From NCBI GenBank assembly GCA_026770025.1, contig JAMXDE010000004.1, forward strand, positions 3,273,501 through 3,337,500: a stretch of DNA of 64,000 nt, written 5' to 3'. This DNA comes from Craspedostauros australis (Eukaryota; Bacillariophyta; Bacillariophyceae; Mastogloiales; Achnanthaceae). Position numbers and translations under genes: made by a program. The notes below the pieces were generated by a model that was not told where the DNA came from, searched no databases, and was given only the letters and a program-made list of their open reading frames with translations. Position 1 is the stretch's first letter, and each line of letters begins with the position of its first letter. Shown here piece after piece: positions 20,274 through 29,738 of this stretch.

Positions 20274-22035
20274 TTTGTGAGGAGAGTGATCTCTTTGCTG
20301 AAGGATGCGAGCGATTGATGGAAGCAGCTGATGGACGAGCTGGTCTTCGTTGCTGCCGCTGTTGTTGACGCTGGTGATGATGCCAAAGCCGTGGGGACCT
20401 TCGATTTGTGACTGTTGCGTTGAGGTTGTTGGGCGTGGATGAAGTTGTCACGCTGCGATGTCACACTCGCACAGTGCCTCCTCTGCTGTTATGGCACGCT
20501 ATACTGCATGCGCTGCGAATCGTGTTGCGTTGCAATGAGCATCCGATGTGGTCTTTCGTCGATGTCCGCCCTCGCTTTGCTCGCTCTTGTGTTGCCCTGT
20601 CGACTGAGTTGCCTTCTTCGTTTGGCTTTGCACTTCGTTTTGCGCTTGGCTTTGCGCTTGGTTGGCCTTCGTTTTGGTTGATCAGTGATGTGTTGAGATG
20701 GTGGAGTTGGTCTCTCTCTCTCTTCCTTCCTTTCCCTCCAGGCATCCATGCACTTGTCCGAGCGCTATTCGCAGTCCCTGGTGGTCTTCGGTGAAAGGGT
20801 GATCTCTCCGTTCACCTCTTTCTTCGTCCATCTGATTGTCGGATTATCGTAAACACCCACGTGAGCTCTTTTCGCGTTTCTTGATTGTCGTTTTGTTGGT
20901 TGTCTTCGTTTGGCATCGGCAACTCGGGAATTTGGTGGGGAGGACAATTTGCGTCACCCATCCCTAAAATTGTGACCAACTTTAGCAGGACTCTGGCCGA
21001 AAATTTGAAGCTATTCCTCATGTCTTAATATAATCAATGCTTGTTTGCCCGTCAACGGAAAAACTCAAATAAGTATTTTCGGTCAATGTCATGCTTCCAC
21101 ATGGTGATTAGATGCCGCAATGGCGCCAAACCAATCAAGACCCACGCTCCTTACAAGTTCGGAGTTGCAAGAACTGCATCATGGGTCGTGTGAAACACTC
21201 AGCTCTGCGACATGTTACGAGAAGTTGCAACGTCTGTCTACGAGCAGGACAGCGATTTGTTTCCACCACTTCGCCTTGACGGGATCTCGGACAAGCGCAG
21301 CGAAGCGTCGGCGCCTGCAGAGTTGCGCAGGCAGGTGGGAAAGCTGCCACGCGATACTCTACCGCCCATTCGCCGAGTCTCCTGTGCGATACAGATGTTG
21401 GAGGAAGGATAGAGAGACGGCAACTCTCTGTCCAAATGGGAAGCTTGGATGGGAAGAGCCGGTCATGCGATAACCAGGGGTGATACCACTGGTACAGCTA
21501 GAGTAGATGATGGGTCAGAAAGGACGAATCGGAGATCAAGATGTTGAAATATATCACAATACTCTACGAGACTACACTCGTGATGCAACTAGACGAGGGA
21601 GAGACCAGTTGCATAGTATAGTAGCGTCCAGAGAGCGGAGGGCGATAGAGAGAGAGCTCTACTCGTATCTTGAATGGTGCCTGTCGCAGGACGACCTACG
21701 TCCGTCACCCTTTGCGAAAGGGTGATGCTCTGCGACAAATCCGAAGCACATTGGTGTTGCAACCTGGATGGAACTTGGCGATGACCCCAGAAAATGTGAG
21801 CGCCAAAGATACCTGCAGGATCGAAATCATTTGTGTGGTGGGAGTCGATCACTCATCCACCACCATGTGCTGTGATTGCTGTCGTTCTTGTAGATTCCAA
21901 TGCAAATGCATGGCACCACAGCACTCCATGTGATTCTGCTTGGGGCCCAATGCCATGCTATGTCCAGCAACACGATGCCATGTGCCAATGGTCCCATCAC
22001 ATGTCATTGCTCACTCGTATCGTGCTCGCCACCGC
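20274..22035. other. intergenic region, no gene recognised
   Basis: A 1.76-kb stretch between the protease 5' end and the UbiE/COQ5 stop. It contains a locally repetitive part (about 20620-20690, a repeated tttgcgcttgg-like unit) and several open frames under 130 codons with biased composition and no recognisable motif. I see no tRNA or other RNA gene. Confidence 0.4.
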
Positions 22036-22986
22036 CTACCGATGTCTGGACTCCGAAATGTAGAGCTGGACGCTGCCGAAGTTCAGTTGACGAACCTCCT
22101 CCACTGCAAAGAAACCAGTACCAGTGCGAGAATTGTCATCCTCGTTTGACTTCCCACCACCAACGTTGTTTCCCTCCGCATCACACTCCAAGGTTTGCAA
22201 CAGCTCGGCGAAGTCCTTGGGATTGGGAAAGTCCTTGATGGAGTTTTGCAGATGCAGATATTCACGCGGCTTCCCACTCAGCACTCCGCCGACGACGGGC
22301 ACGACGTGGCGGATGAAGAAGCGAGCGAAGTACCCCAGAATGCCCGACGTCTCTGGATCCGGTTCCGAAAACTCCAGCACGCAGAACACCGCATTCGGTC
22401 GCAACAACGCATGGATTTGGCACAGAGCATCCTCGCGTTCCGGAACGTTGCGAATGCCAAATGACATGGTGGCACCGTCAAACAGTTCGGCATCCTCGCC
22501 TTGCTGCTCACGATATGTCGCCACCAACTTGCGCGCATCCGCCACGCGCAACGAGATGCGATCGGCCATGCCGCGATGTGACACCTTGTCGCGTCCCACA
22601 TCCAGCATGTTCGACGACGGATCCACGCCCACGATCGTCGCATCGGGCATGGCCTTGCCCAGCAGCAGCGCCACATCGGCCGTGCCCGTCGCCACATCCA
22701 GCAGCCGGCGTGCCGTCGTTGTCTTGCGCTGCACGACCTGCACCATCTCCTCACGCCAACCAATATCCATGTTCATGGCCAGCACACGGTTGATGGTATC
22801 GTAGCGCGTCGCGATCTGATCGAACATGCTGCCGGTGCCAAAGTCGGTCGGCGGCGTTGCGACGGACAGCTTGCGGACCTGGTACGTGAAGATGCCCAGC
22901 AGGGGCATGATCACGATGGCGGCCTTGACGGTCCAGTTCAATTGCAGCGGCTTGGGCTGGCGCACTGGGATCGCGTTGGACGACAT
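22036..22986 (-). CDS. COQ5: UbiE/COQ5-family C-methyltransferase with N-terminal membrane segment
   Basis: A 316-residue SAM-dependent methyltransferase of the UbiE/COQ5/MenG family, which methylates the quinone ring in ubiquinone or phylloquinone biosynthesis. Seen: FDQIATRYDTINRVLAMNMD (family signature 1), SAM motif LDVATGTADVALLLG (about residue 93), VGVDPSSNML, the family-specific MSFGIRNVPEREDAL, VLEFSEP and YLHLQNSIKDFP, and a terminal GSVQLYIS strand. Length is close to COQ5 plus an extension. The first 50 residues contain a hydrophobic helix (AAIVIMPLLGIFTY), unusual for the family, so membrane tethering in mitochondrion or plastid is possible. Whether it acts in the ubiquinone (COQ5) or the phylloquinone (MenG) pathway cannot be decided from sequence alone, so the symbol is provisional. 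Confidence 0.8.
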   Translation of the reverse strand: MSSNAIPVRQPKPLQLNWTVKAAIVIMPLLGIFTYQVRKLSVATPPTDFGTGSMFDQIATRYDTINRVLAMNMDIGWREEMVQVVQRKTTTARRLLDVATGTADVALLLGKAMPDATIVGVDPSSNMLDVGRDKVSHRGMADRISLRVADARKLVATYREQQGEDAELFDGATMSFGIRNVPEREDALCQIHALLRPNAVFCVLEFSEPDPETSGILGYFARFFIRHVVPVVGGVLSGKPREYLHLQNSIKDFPNPKDFAELLQTLECDAEGNNVGGGKSNEDDNSRTGTGFFAVEEVRQLNFGSVQLYISESRHR

Positions 22987-23543
22987 GGTGATACCAGATT
23001 ACGCTGAGTGTGCTAATATCCTCGCGTGCAAATACTCGTATGATGTGCTATCGCCTACTGCTATGTACAAGTCTGCTCGGCATCGTTTGGTCACTGTCAA
23101 CAATGACTTCGTGTTCAGTTCGTCGGGGATGTCGTCTGATTGCGGTTGTGCAATGACCATCGTCATGGTCGGTTGCTCTGAGAGGTTGAAGTTGGTGTTG
23201 TGTGCTTTCTTCTCTCCGAAAGTGGGTGCGTCATCGACGAAGATTTTTTGTCTTGTTTTCTGTTGTTGTGGAACGTGAACCATCGAGTCACGAGTGATCT
23301 TGAGAACAACAAAGAGAACCCGAGTTGGATTTTGATGTGATGCTGTCGCTCCGGATGCAGTGCTGTCACGGATGGGCAGAAGACTTGGCAACTCTTATGA
23401 ATGCAAGAGATGCCTGAGGAATCAACCATTATAAAAATATATAATATGATGTATACTCTGCATGACAATATGTTACCTCGACTATGAAGATGCTTGCTCG
23501 ACGAATACTCTCCGGACACTGCCTGCGTGCTCGATCGCTTGTT
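22987..23543. other. intergenic spacer
   Basis: About 560 bp between the COQ5-like start and the stop of the acyl-AMP ligase gene. It is AT-rich near 23430-23470, and no coding or structural signal was recognised. Confidence 0.4.
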
Positions 23544-26500
23544 TCAGGCCAGATGCGAAGGCAGCACTTCGTCCGACTGAGCTGTTGGTGCAACATCCGT
23601 GATGCCATCCCCAACGCCCACCAACAGATGCTGGGGTCCGTGCTCCATGAGCCGCGCAGCATCATCCAGGACGGGCTCCCTCACCGCTCCCATCACGCCA
23701 CATTTCTGGTGCAGCACGCCGCTCACATACGACCGCACCAAGGTCAAGTGCGCAAACGTATCGTGATGACCCGAGATGACGGACTCGTCGATGACGCATC
23801 CATCCGCGATGGTGATGTGCGTCGGCTCGTAGGCGCGGCAGGCGAAGTAGAGCAGGCGTCCCTCGACCTTGATACCCTGAAAGCGCAGGACGCCGTTCAT
23901 CATGGGCGTTCCGGATAGCACCCAGGTGAACGACCAGACAGAGACTGACCAGCAGAACGACTGGTACACCATGTACAGAGCGAGGCACCACGGCGTCGTC
24001 CGCTTGTCGGTTCCAAGGAACGTGATGCATTCCAGGATGCGCAGCAGCACGGTCCACACCGCGGACTGAACGATGATGCATGCCACGACGGCTGGAACTG
24101 CATCGGACGGCGTCTGCGGCTTGATCAGCCTCATCCATAGTTCGTAGGCTGGGATGAAGCTGCCTGCTACCACCACGAGCATGATGCCGTACAGCAGCGT
24201 ATTCGTCGCCATGAGTATCACATGCTCACAGAGTGACAAGGGCATGTTGCGCGGATGGCGCTCCGACCGCACCACATTCTCCGTGATGTGCGTTTGTGGC
24301 GGCACCACCGAGTTTCGGATCTCCACACCTGGTTCGGCAACGGTCATGATGCCGATGCTGCTGTCTTCGACGGTGATCTTGGCATACTCGTTGCCATCCT
24401 TCACGTGCGGGTCGAAGACGGAGATGAAGGATCGTCTCACGGAGACGAGGTCCACCTTGGACGGGAAGAATTTCTCTGCGAACACCTTGGATGTCAAATC
24501 AATGTCCATGCCAAGAGCCATAAGGATGAGATTCCAGATGATGGAGTTGAATGTCAGTCCGTAGAGGATGAAGCACCCAAGCGTGAAATGAAAGTCACAT
24601 GCCCAGTCCGCAAACTGCGAAATGACACTCGTGCTTGCTTTTCCGGGCCGCTTCTTCCCGATGAGCACCCATTTGAAGAGGATGCTTGACACGAGGAGGA
24701 AAGAAGATGTGAGCCCAAATAGCACAATCCAGTATTGCAACTTGGAGTATCGCCAGATTGGGAGCTCATCGCGGACGAGAATGTCGATGGTCAGAAAGCA
24801 AGTGAATGCAAAGTACAGCTCGATGAGCAGCCAGATAATCTTCATGGCGCCCAGTGCGATCCATTGGGAGTCGTTACTCGGTCCTGCGGCATCTATGGTG
24901 CCGCCGTCCTCACCCTGTGGATTGTCGTCACTGTTCCGTGGATCCGTCACAGGAACGTTGACATCGATAAACCCAGGATTCCCTTTGATCACAGTGTTGG
25001 GAGGTGCTTGCGCACCTTCGACCAGCACTGCGAGGTTGCACACATGGCAGGAAGATCCAACCTTCGCGCCGGGGCACAGAGTGCCGTTGACCGTCGCATT
25101 GGCTCCGATTTGGATCTTGCGGAACCTCATGCTGGGGCCCAGCACGCCGTCTTCCCAAGCGCCGAACATGCGGCACCGGATGGCTTGGGTCGCTTTGGCA
25201 TGGGCACCCATCGTCACGAGATCAAACTCTCGGATGCATGAGTCGATACGCGACGATCGATGAACGTTGGCGCCCATGAGGTAGCAGAATACTGTCATGA
25301 GCGGCGTTCCCAGGACGAAGCGGCCAACGAAAAGTTCCCACAAGTGCATCAGCCGATCTACGAACCACCATCGAAGGAAATAGATGCTTGTTTGGTGGAT
25401 ACGTCCCTCTCGATATCTGCCGATGACAATCCATTTTGCGAGAACAACCTCGATGGTGAGTGTGAGGGACCAGAATGGGATGACGAGTGGATACCACACC
25501 CAAAGGTACGGGGAGAAATCGATGAAGAAGAGCACATGGGTGCGGTTGTCGTTGACCAGCACCCTGCCGATCTCAAATGCAGGAATGATGGGCAACGCGA
25601 AGATGAATAGGACGGCGAGCGCGCCGATGGCCTGGATGAAAGCGATGGTCGGTTGTGACAGAGACTTCTCGTTTCGCACTGTCTGGATCCTTTTGAGCGT
25701 CGGGAGGTTGGTCGGAAGTGGCTGCCCGATGGATGCTTCGAGGTAGGTCTTGAGATCAAGAACCGACGGAAACATCTCGAAGCAGTTGGGGGGAATGACG
25801 GTGTTGTATCGCCGTGCGAGGGACTGCCGAAGCTCGAGCTCCATCATGGAGGAGAGTCCGACATCTTTCCATTTGTCTTCGGTCTTGACTTGTGACCCAG
25901 TGACGTCCTTCACGATCTCGTTGAAGTCCATATCTTTGATGTCGAGGTCTTGGATACAGGACTTTCGCAACGAAAGACGCTTCGATTGAGATGCCAGGTC
26001 GCCATCGCGTACGCTGAAGAAATTAGACGTTCCGATCACGTCCAGCACCATCTTCTGAGTTCCATCATGAAGACGTTCGCGGTTGCGTCTTCGTTGAATC
26101 TTCCCGCTAGTCGTCTTGGAGATGGTGCGCTCTTCCACAGCCGTTACGGTTGCCGGTGTCAACCCAATCTCTTCCATCACAGCACGCTTGATCTCGTTGC
26201 AGACCGCTGCTGCTTCCTTGGCATGAGACGATCGAATCTCGAACACGATTTCCAACCGCCCGTCGTTGCCTGATTCGTCTGATGAGAATGCCGCTACGCA
26301 GCCTGGACGGACAGCGGGCGATGCCTCTTCGACAGCATGTTCAATGTCCTGTGGGTAGTAGTTGACACCGTTAACAATGATGACGTCTTTCTTGCGTCCA
26401 CAGATGTAGAGGTAGTCATCTTGGTAGAAGCCGTAGTCACCGGTTCGGAGGTATGTTTTGGCTGGAGCGCCGCTGTTGTCGCTGCTGCTACTTTTGCTCG

Positions 26501-28127
26501 TGTTTCTGTCTGTGCTGCTGCCGCTCGACGTTGCGGTATCACCAGCCGGGTCGCCCTGCAACAACACTGCTCGGAATGTTTCCGAAGTGAGGCCAGGTTG
26601 GTTGTAGTAACCAGCTGCCATCGACGGCCCTGCGATCCACATCTCTCCCGTTGAATTGTCTGGCACTGGCTCACGTGTCTCTGGGTGCACGATGATGATA
26701 TCAACGGAGTAGTGCAGAGTGTCGCGATGGGCGATGGCCACGAACGGATGGAGATCTTCGTCTTCACGGATGGATGATACCTGGAATCCTTGCTGATAGC
26801 TCACGCCAACCACGTTCTCCGCCAGGCCGTATCCAGCCATGAACCACTCCTTGCGCAAGCAGTGTGGACTGAATGCTGCGGAGAACAGTTCAGTCGTATC
26901 CAAGCGGATGGGCTCCGCAGCGTTTTGGAAACGGAACATGCTTGATAGATCGAGGTCGGGGATGGGATCCGAGCGATCGCCTCCTCGTGCCTTGGCCTCG
27001 TTGAACTTGCGAGTAACCAGTCTGTAGCCAAAGTCGGGAGCGACTGTGAAATGGCACTTGTGCTTGGAGATGAGATCCATCCAAAGCAATGGATTACGGA
27101 TGAAGGAAACCGGTGACATCATGTGCGCACGGAAAGCGCCCGCCAATGGAGCGATGGTCAGCTGGATCAGGCCCAGGTCGTGGTACTGTGGCAACCATGA
27201 AAATGTGGTGATGCGCTCGGGCAACTTACTCATGTCACCCAAATCGTGTTCAAGGCACTCTAGCCAGCCACTGTGCAGCAGTTCAATGTTTGCTCTCAAT
27301 GCATCGTGGGTGACCATCACACCCTTCGGGTTTCCCGTGCTTCCAGATGTGTATTGGAGGAAAGCAATGTCGGAGCCTTCAATGTTAGGTTCATCAAAGG
27401 ATTTCATTGTCATTGTCGACGAAGAAGCCCACGAACGACTGGAGATGGCACGGGACAGAAAGCTCCTGCGCGGTCGTTTCGCACTGTTCTCGTGTCCGGC
27501 AAACGCATCATGGTAAATGATGCGATCGGTGACTTGAAACTTCACCCCGCTTGGCCACATGGCGCGGCTCTTCGATACTGGGTTGGCTCGATCGGCGGCA
27601 CGGAGCATGGAGATGGTTGTCTGGGTGAGAATGAGGGCTGGCGAGCAATCCTCGACCACCTTGTTCATCTTGGCCAGTGACTTGACGAGCGGAGGTCCCG
27701 GAGGATAGACCAGCACGGCAGTCACGCCTGCGCGGAGACATCCCAAGAATACCGCGAAGAAATGGAGTCCGAAGTCGTAGCAGAGAACGACGCGGTCGCC
27801 CTTGTTGACGCCCCACTTGTTGCGAAGAAGGTGGGCGCACTGTCCAGCTTCATCCCAGATCTGTTGGAAGGTGTAGTTATTGACTGCCTTTCCCTTCTCA
27901 TCGTACCAAGTGGAGAAGACGAGGTCGGACTTGAGTTCGACGATGAACTTGAGATGGTCGACGAAAGACTTCTCCTTGATGGATTGGTGGATGATCTTGT
28001 GGCCGTTGCCCATGGTGGTATCGGAAATGTTGTTGGGCTCGGTGGCCTCAGTCTTCGAGCCTCCTTGCGGGGATGCTTGGGCTTGAAGGTCGATGGCTCT
28101 GTTTGTCATATCTTTGGTGTCGTCCAT
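23544..28127 (-). CDS. fatty acyl-AMP ligase - carrier protein - Pls-like membrane/beta-helix protein
   Basis: A single-exon, 1,527-residue protein. Residues about 30-690 are an adenylating enzyme: core YTSGSTGNPKGVMVTHD (about 260), FSWLPQYHDLGL (typical of fatty acyl-AMP ligases), GYGLAENVVGVSY, YLRTGDYGF, GRKKDVIIVNGVNYYPQDIE and a catalytic Lys in KTTSGKIQRR. A carrier domain follows with Ser in DVGLSSMMELELR (about 757) as the predicted phosphopantetheine site. The C-terminal half (about 815-1500) has three rounds of paired membrane helices plus left-handed beta-helix hexapeptide repeats, the layout of the terminal domain of poly-lysine synthetase (Pls) and related NRPS-like proteins. 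By analogy it would activate a fatty or amino acid, load it on the carrier and transfer it at a membrane. Product unknown. Bacterial origin of this architecture is possible but untested. Confidence 0.8.
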   Translation of the reverse strand: MDDTKDMTNRAIDLQAQASPQGGSKTEATEPNNISDTTMGNGHKIIHQSIKEKSFVDHLKFIVELKSDLVFSTWYDEKGKAVNNYTFQQIWDEAGQCAHLLRNKWGVNKGDRVVLCYDFGLHFFAVFLGCLRAGVTAVLVYPPGPPLVKSLAKMNKVVEDCSPALILTQTTISMLRAADRANPVSKSRAMWPSGVKFQVTDRIIYHDAFAGHENSAKRPRRSFLSRAISSRSWASSSTMTMKSFDEPNIEGSDIAFLQYTSGSTGNPKGVMVTHDALRANIELLHSGWLECLEHDLGDMSKLPERITTFSWLPQYHDLGLIQLTIAPLAGAFRAHMMSPVSFIRNPLLWMDLISKHKCHFTVAPDFGYRLVTRKFNEAKARGGDRSDPIPDLDLSSMFRFQNAAEPIRLDTTELFSAAFSPHCLRKEWFMAGYGLAENVVGVSYQQGFQVSSIREDEDLHPFVAIAHRDTLHYSVDIIIVHPETREPVPDNSTGEMWIAGPSMAAGYYNQPGLTSETFRAVLLQGDPAGDTATSSGSSTDRNTSKSSSSDNSGAPAKTYLRTGDYGFYQDDYLYICGRKKDVIIVNGVNYYPQDIEHAVEEASPAVRPGCVAAFSSDESGNDGRLEIVFEIRSSHAKEAAAVCNEIKRAVMEEIGLTPATVTAVEERTISKTTSGKIQRRRNRERLHDGTQKMVLDVIGTSNFFSVRDGDLASQSKRLSLRKSCIQDLDIKDMDFNEIVKDVTGSQVKTEDKWKDVGLSSMMELELRQSLARRYNTVIPPNCFEMFPSVLDLKTYLEASIGQPLPTNLPTLKRIQTVRNEKSLSQPTIAFIQAIGALAVLFIFALPIIPAFEIGRVLVNDNRTHVLFFIDFSPYLWVWYPLVIPFWSLTLTIEVVLAKWIVIGRYREGRIHQTSIYFLRWWFVDRLMHLWELFVGRFVLGTPLMTVFCYLMGANVHRSSRIDSCIREFDLVTMGAHAKATQAIRCRMFGAWEDGVLGPSMRFRKIQIGANATVNGTLCPGAKVGSSCHVCNLAVLVEGAQAPPNTVIKGNPGFIDVNVPVTDPRNSDDNPQGEDGGTIDAAGPSNDSQWIALGAMKIIWLLIELYFAFTCFLTIDILVRDELPIWRYSKLQYWIVLFGLTSSFLLVSSILFKWVLIGKKRPGKASTSVISQFADWACDFHFTLGCFILYGLTFNSIIWNLILMALGMDIDLTSKVFAEKFFPSKVDLVSVRRSFISVFDPHVKDGNEYAKITVEDSSIGIMTVAEPGVEIRNSVVPPQTHITENVVRSERHPRNMPLSLCEHVILMATNTLLYGIMLVVVAGSFIPAYELWMRLIKPQTPSDAVPAVVACIIVQSAVWTVLLRILECITFLGTDKRTTPWCLALYMVYQSFCWSVSVWSFTWVLSGTPMMNGVLRFQGIKVEGRLLYFACRAYEPTHITIADGCVIDESVISGHHDTFAHLTLVRSYVSGVLHQKCGVMGAVREPVLDDAARLMEHGPQHLLVGVGDGITDVAPTAQSDEVLPSHLA

Positions 28128-28220
28128 GTTGGGTTATGGGAATGGTGATGATTATGATTATGGTGATGAAGTGAGAGGCCTGTCTTTGGCTTTGGCGTTG
28201 GCCCGGAGCTGAATCGAAAT

Positions 28221-28331
28221 TGTGCGCTCACATGGTGCTGACAGGCACTGGAAGGCTGAGGGACAAACAATCCACGGGTCGTCGTTTGTTCCTCAGTCTT
28301 TCCACACCTGCCAGCACCACGTGATCTCACC
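28221..28331. repeat. imperfect inverted repeat (long hairpin) upstream of the acyl-AMP ligase gene
   Basis: Two arms of about 45 nt, 28221-28267 and 28283-28331, are reverse complements with scattered mismatches; the best core pairs GGTGCTGACAGG with CCTGCCAGCACC and GACAAAC with GTTTGTT. The loop is about 15 nt. It sits about 100 bp upstream of the ligase start codon, so it is either part of the 5' UTR/promoter or a small mobile remnant. Confidence 0.7.
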
Positions 28332-28523
28332 ATTCGAAGAGACTCGGGCGTGCCATGTTGTTGGAACTACCTGGTTGTCCAACCTGTACCTGGGCTTTTT
28401 CGTAGTCTCAGACACAAGGTACTCCAGCGCCCTTGTGCGATGTCGCGGAGACTTCATTCGTCACTGGTTATCTTGGCGCATGTGTTTGGAATTGACGGTG
28501 ATGTCGGTGATGACTGCACGCGC

Positions 28524-29110
28524 GTCAAGCCTGGGACACCCAATAATTTGTCCAGAATTTGTGTGTTGACATCTTTTCTAGTCTTGCGGGACTGGAAAAG
28601 GACAGAACCACAGTATCGATCAAGTTTGTCATTATTTTCTTCTAAGTCGACCATTTGAGAAAAAATTCAGCAATGGCGAGCATTGACTTAACGGACTCTA
28701 TCGGACAAATCCGGACAGTCCATGACAAATCCGGACAAATCCGGACAAATCTGGACAAATCCGGACAGATCCGGACAAATCTGGACATCTCCGACTACAT
28801 GGAATCATAGTTGTACCCGGTTAGTGTGGATGCTTGTCCGGATCTGTCCGGATCTGTCCGGATTTGTCCGGATCTGTCCGGATTTGTCATGGACTGTCCG
28901 GATTTGTCCTCATGTTCGATTATGTCCGATAATATAATGTCCGTTAATGGAAATTGCGCATTTCAAGGAATTTCTCGCTTAGTTGTCTTGTTTGAATGAA
29001 TAATACACAATTCGATCATCGCACTGATTTTCTCTTGATTTAGTCCCGCAAGACTCCAGAACATGTAATTTTCGGAATTCAGGACAAATTATTGGGTGTC
29101 CCTGGTCAAG
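28524..29110. mobile_element. foldback/MITE-like element with nested inverted 10-bp repeats
   Basis: A perfect 21-bp inverted pair beginning GGGACACCCAATAATTTG lies at 28533-28553 and 29082-29102, with a second inverted pair AGTCTTGCGGGACT at 28580-28593 and 29042-29055. The six-base direct repeat GTCAAG flanks both ends (28524-28529, 29105-29110), a candidate target-site duplication. Inside are mirror arrays of a 10-bp unit, ACAAATCCGG at about 28700-28788 and its reverse complement at about 28834-28912. There is no coding capacity, so it is a non-autonomous element. Confidence 0.7.
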
Positions 29111-29738
29111 AGCTGGTATGTTGTGAAAGCCCAAGCGACTGTTCGTTCGTTCGTTCACGCTTTAGTCCGGATACTTATGGAACAGTGTGTCATTGATAAC
29201 AAACTACTCTACTCTATGGTGCGCGCTGAGCGTTCTCGGTGATACATAAGGGCATAGTAGCACGTCGGCGAAGAGGATGACTGACACGTGTCTGGCACTC
29301 GAAAGCAACCGGTGTTTGCTTAAGGTGCACGTGGACGAGAAACAATGTATTTTTTATCACCTTTGCATGCGTTGTGACGAATTGCGCCCCACGCAGACGC
29401 CAAAAGTACTCGGAGGCGCGAGCCAGCGTGCGCGACATGTACCAATAATCACGAGGTTGGCGGCCCTGTCGCAGGTCGACCGAGGAGAAGAGGGCTGTGC
29501 AGCCCGACCAGACAGAAGGATGATCTTCTCTTGCCATCATGTTACTCGATCTGTTTCTGTCCACCGGAACCCTGCATACGGTCTCATCTCGCTTCGCCTC
29601 GATACCGGATGTCACCGCTCTCCTCCACGGTTGCTATTCCTCTTCTGGAAGCACTGCTGTTCCATGCCTCAACAGTGTGCAAAGACGAGGCTCTAGCCTT
29701 CATTGGTCCAAGTAATTTGTATCGCTATTGAGACGAAG
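29111..29738. other. intergenic spacer
   Basis: Follows the foldback element up to the stop of the pseudouridine synthase gene. It includes a short GTTC repeat near 29141-29156. No gene was recognised; the open frames present are short and lack motifs. Confidence 0.4.

Noticed and set aside
20408-20794. Open frames in the long spacer after the protease gene
   Set aside because: Low-complexity Leu/Arg/Lys runs produced by a short DNA repeat; no conserved pattern on either strand.
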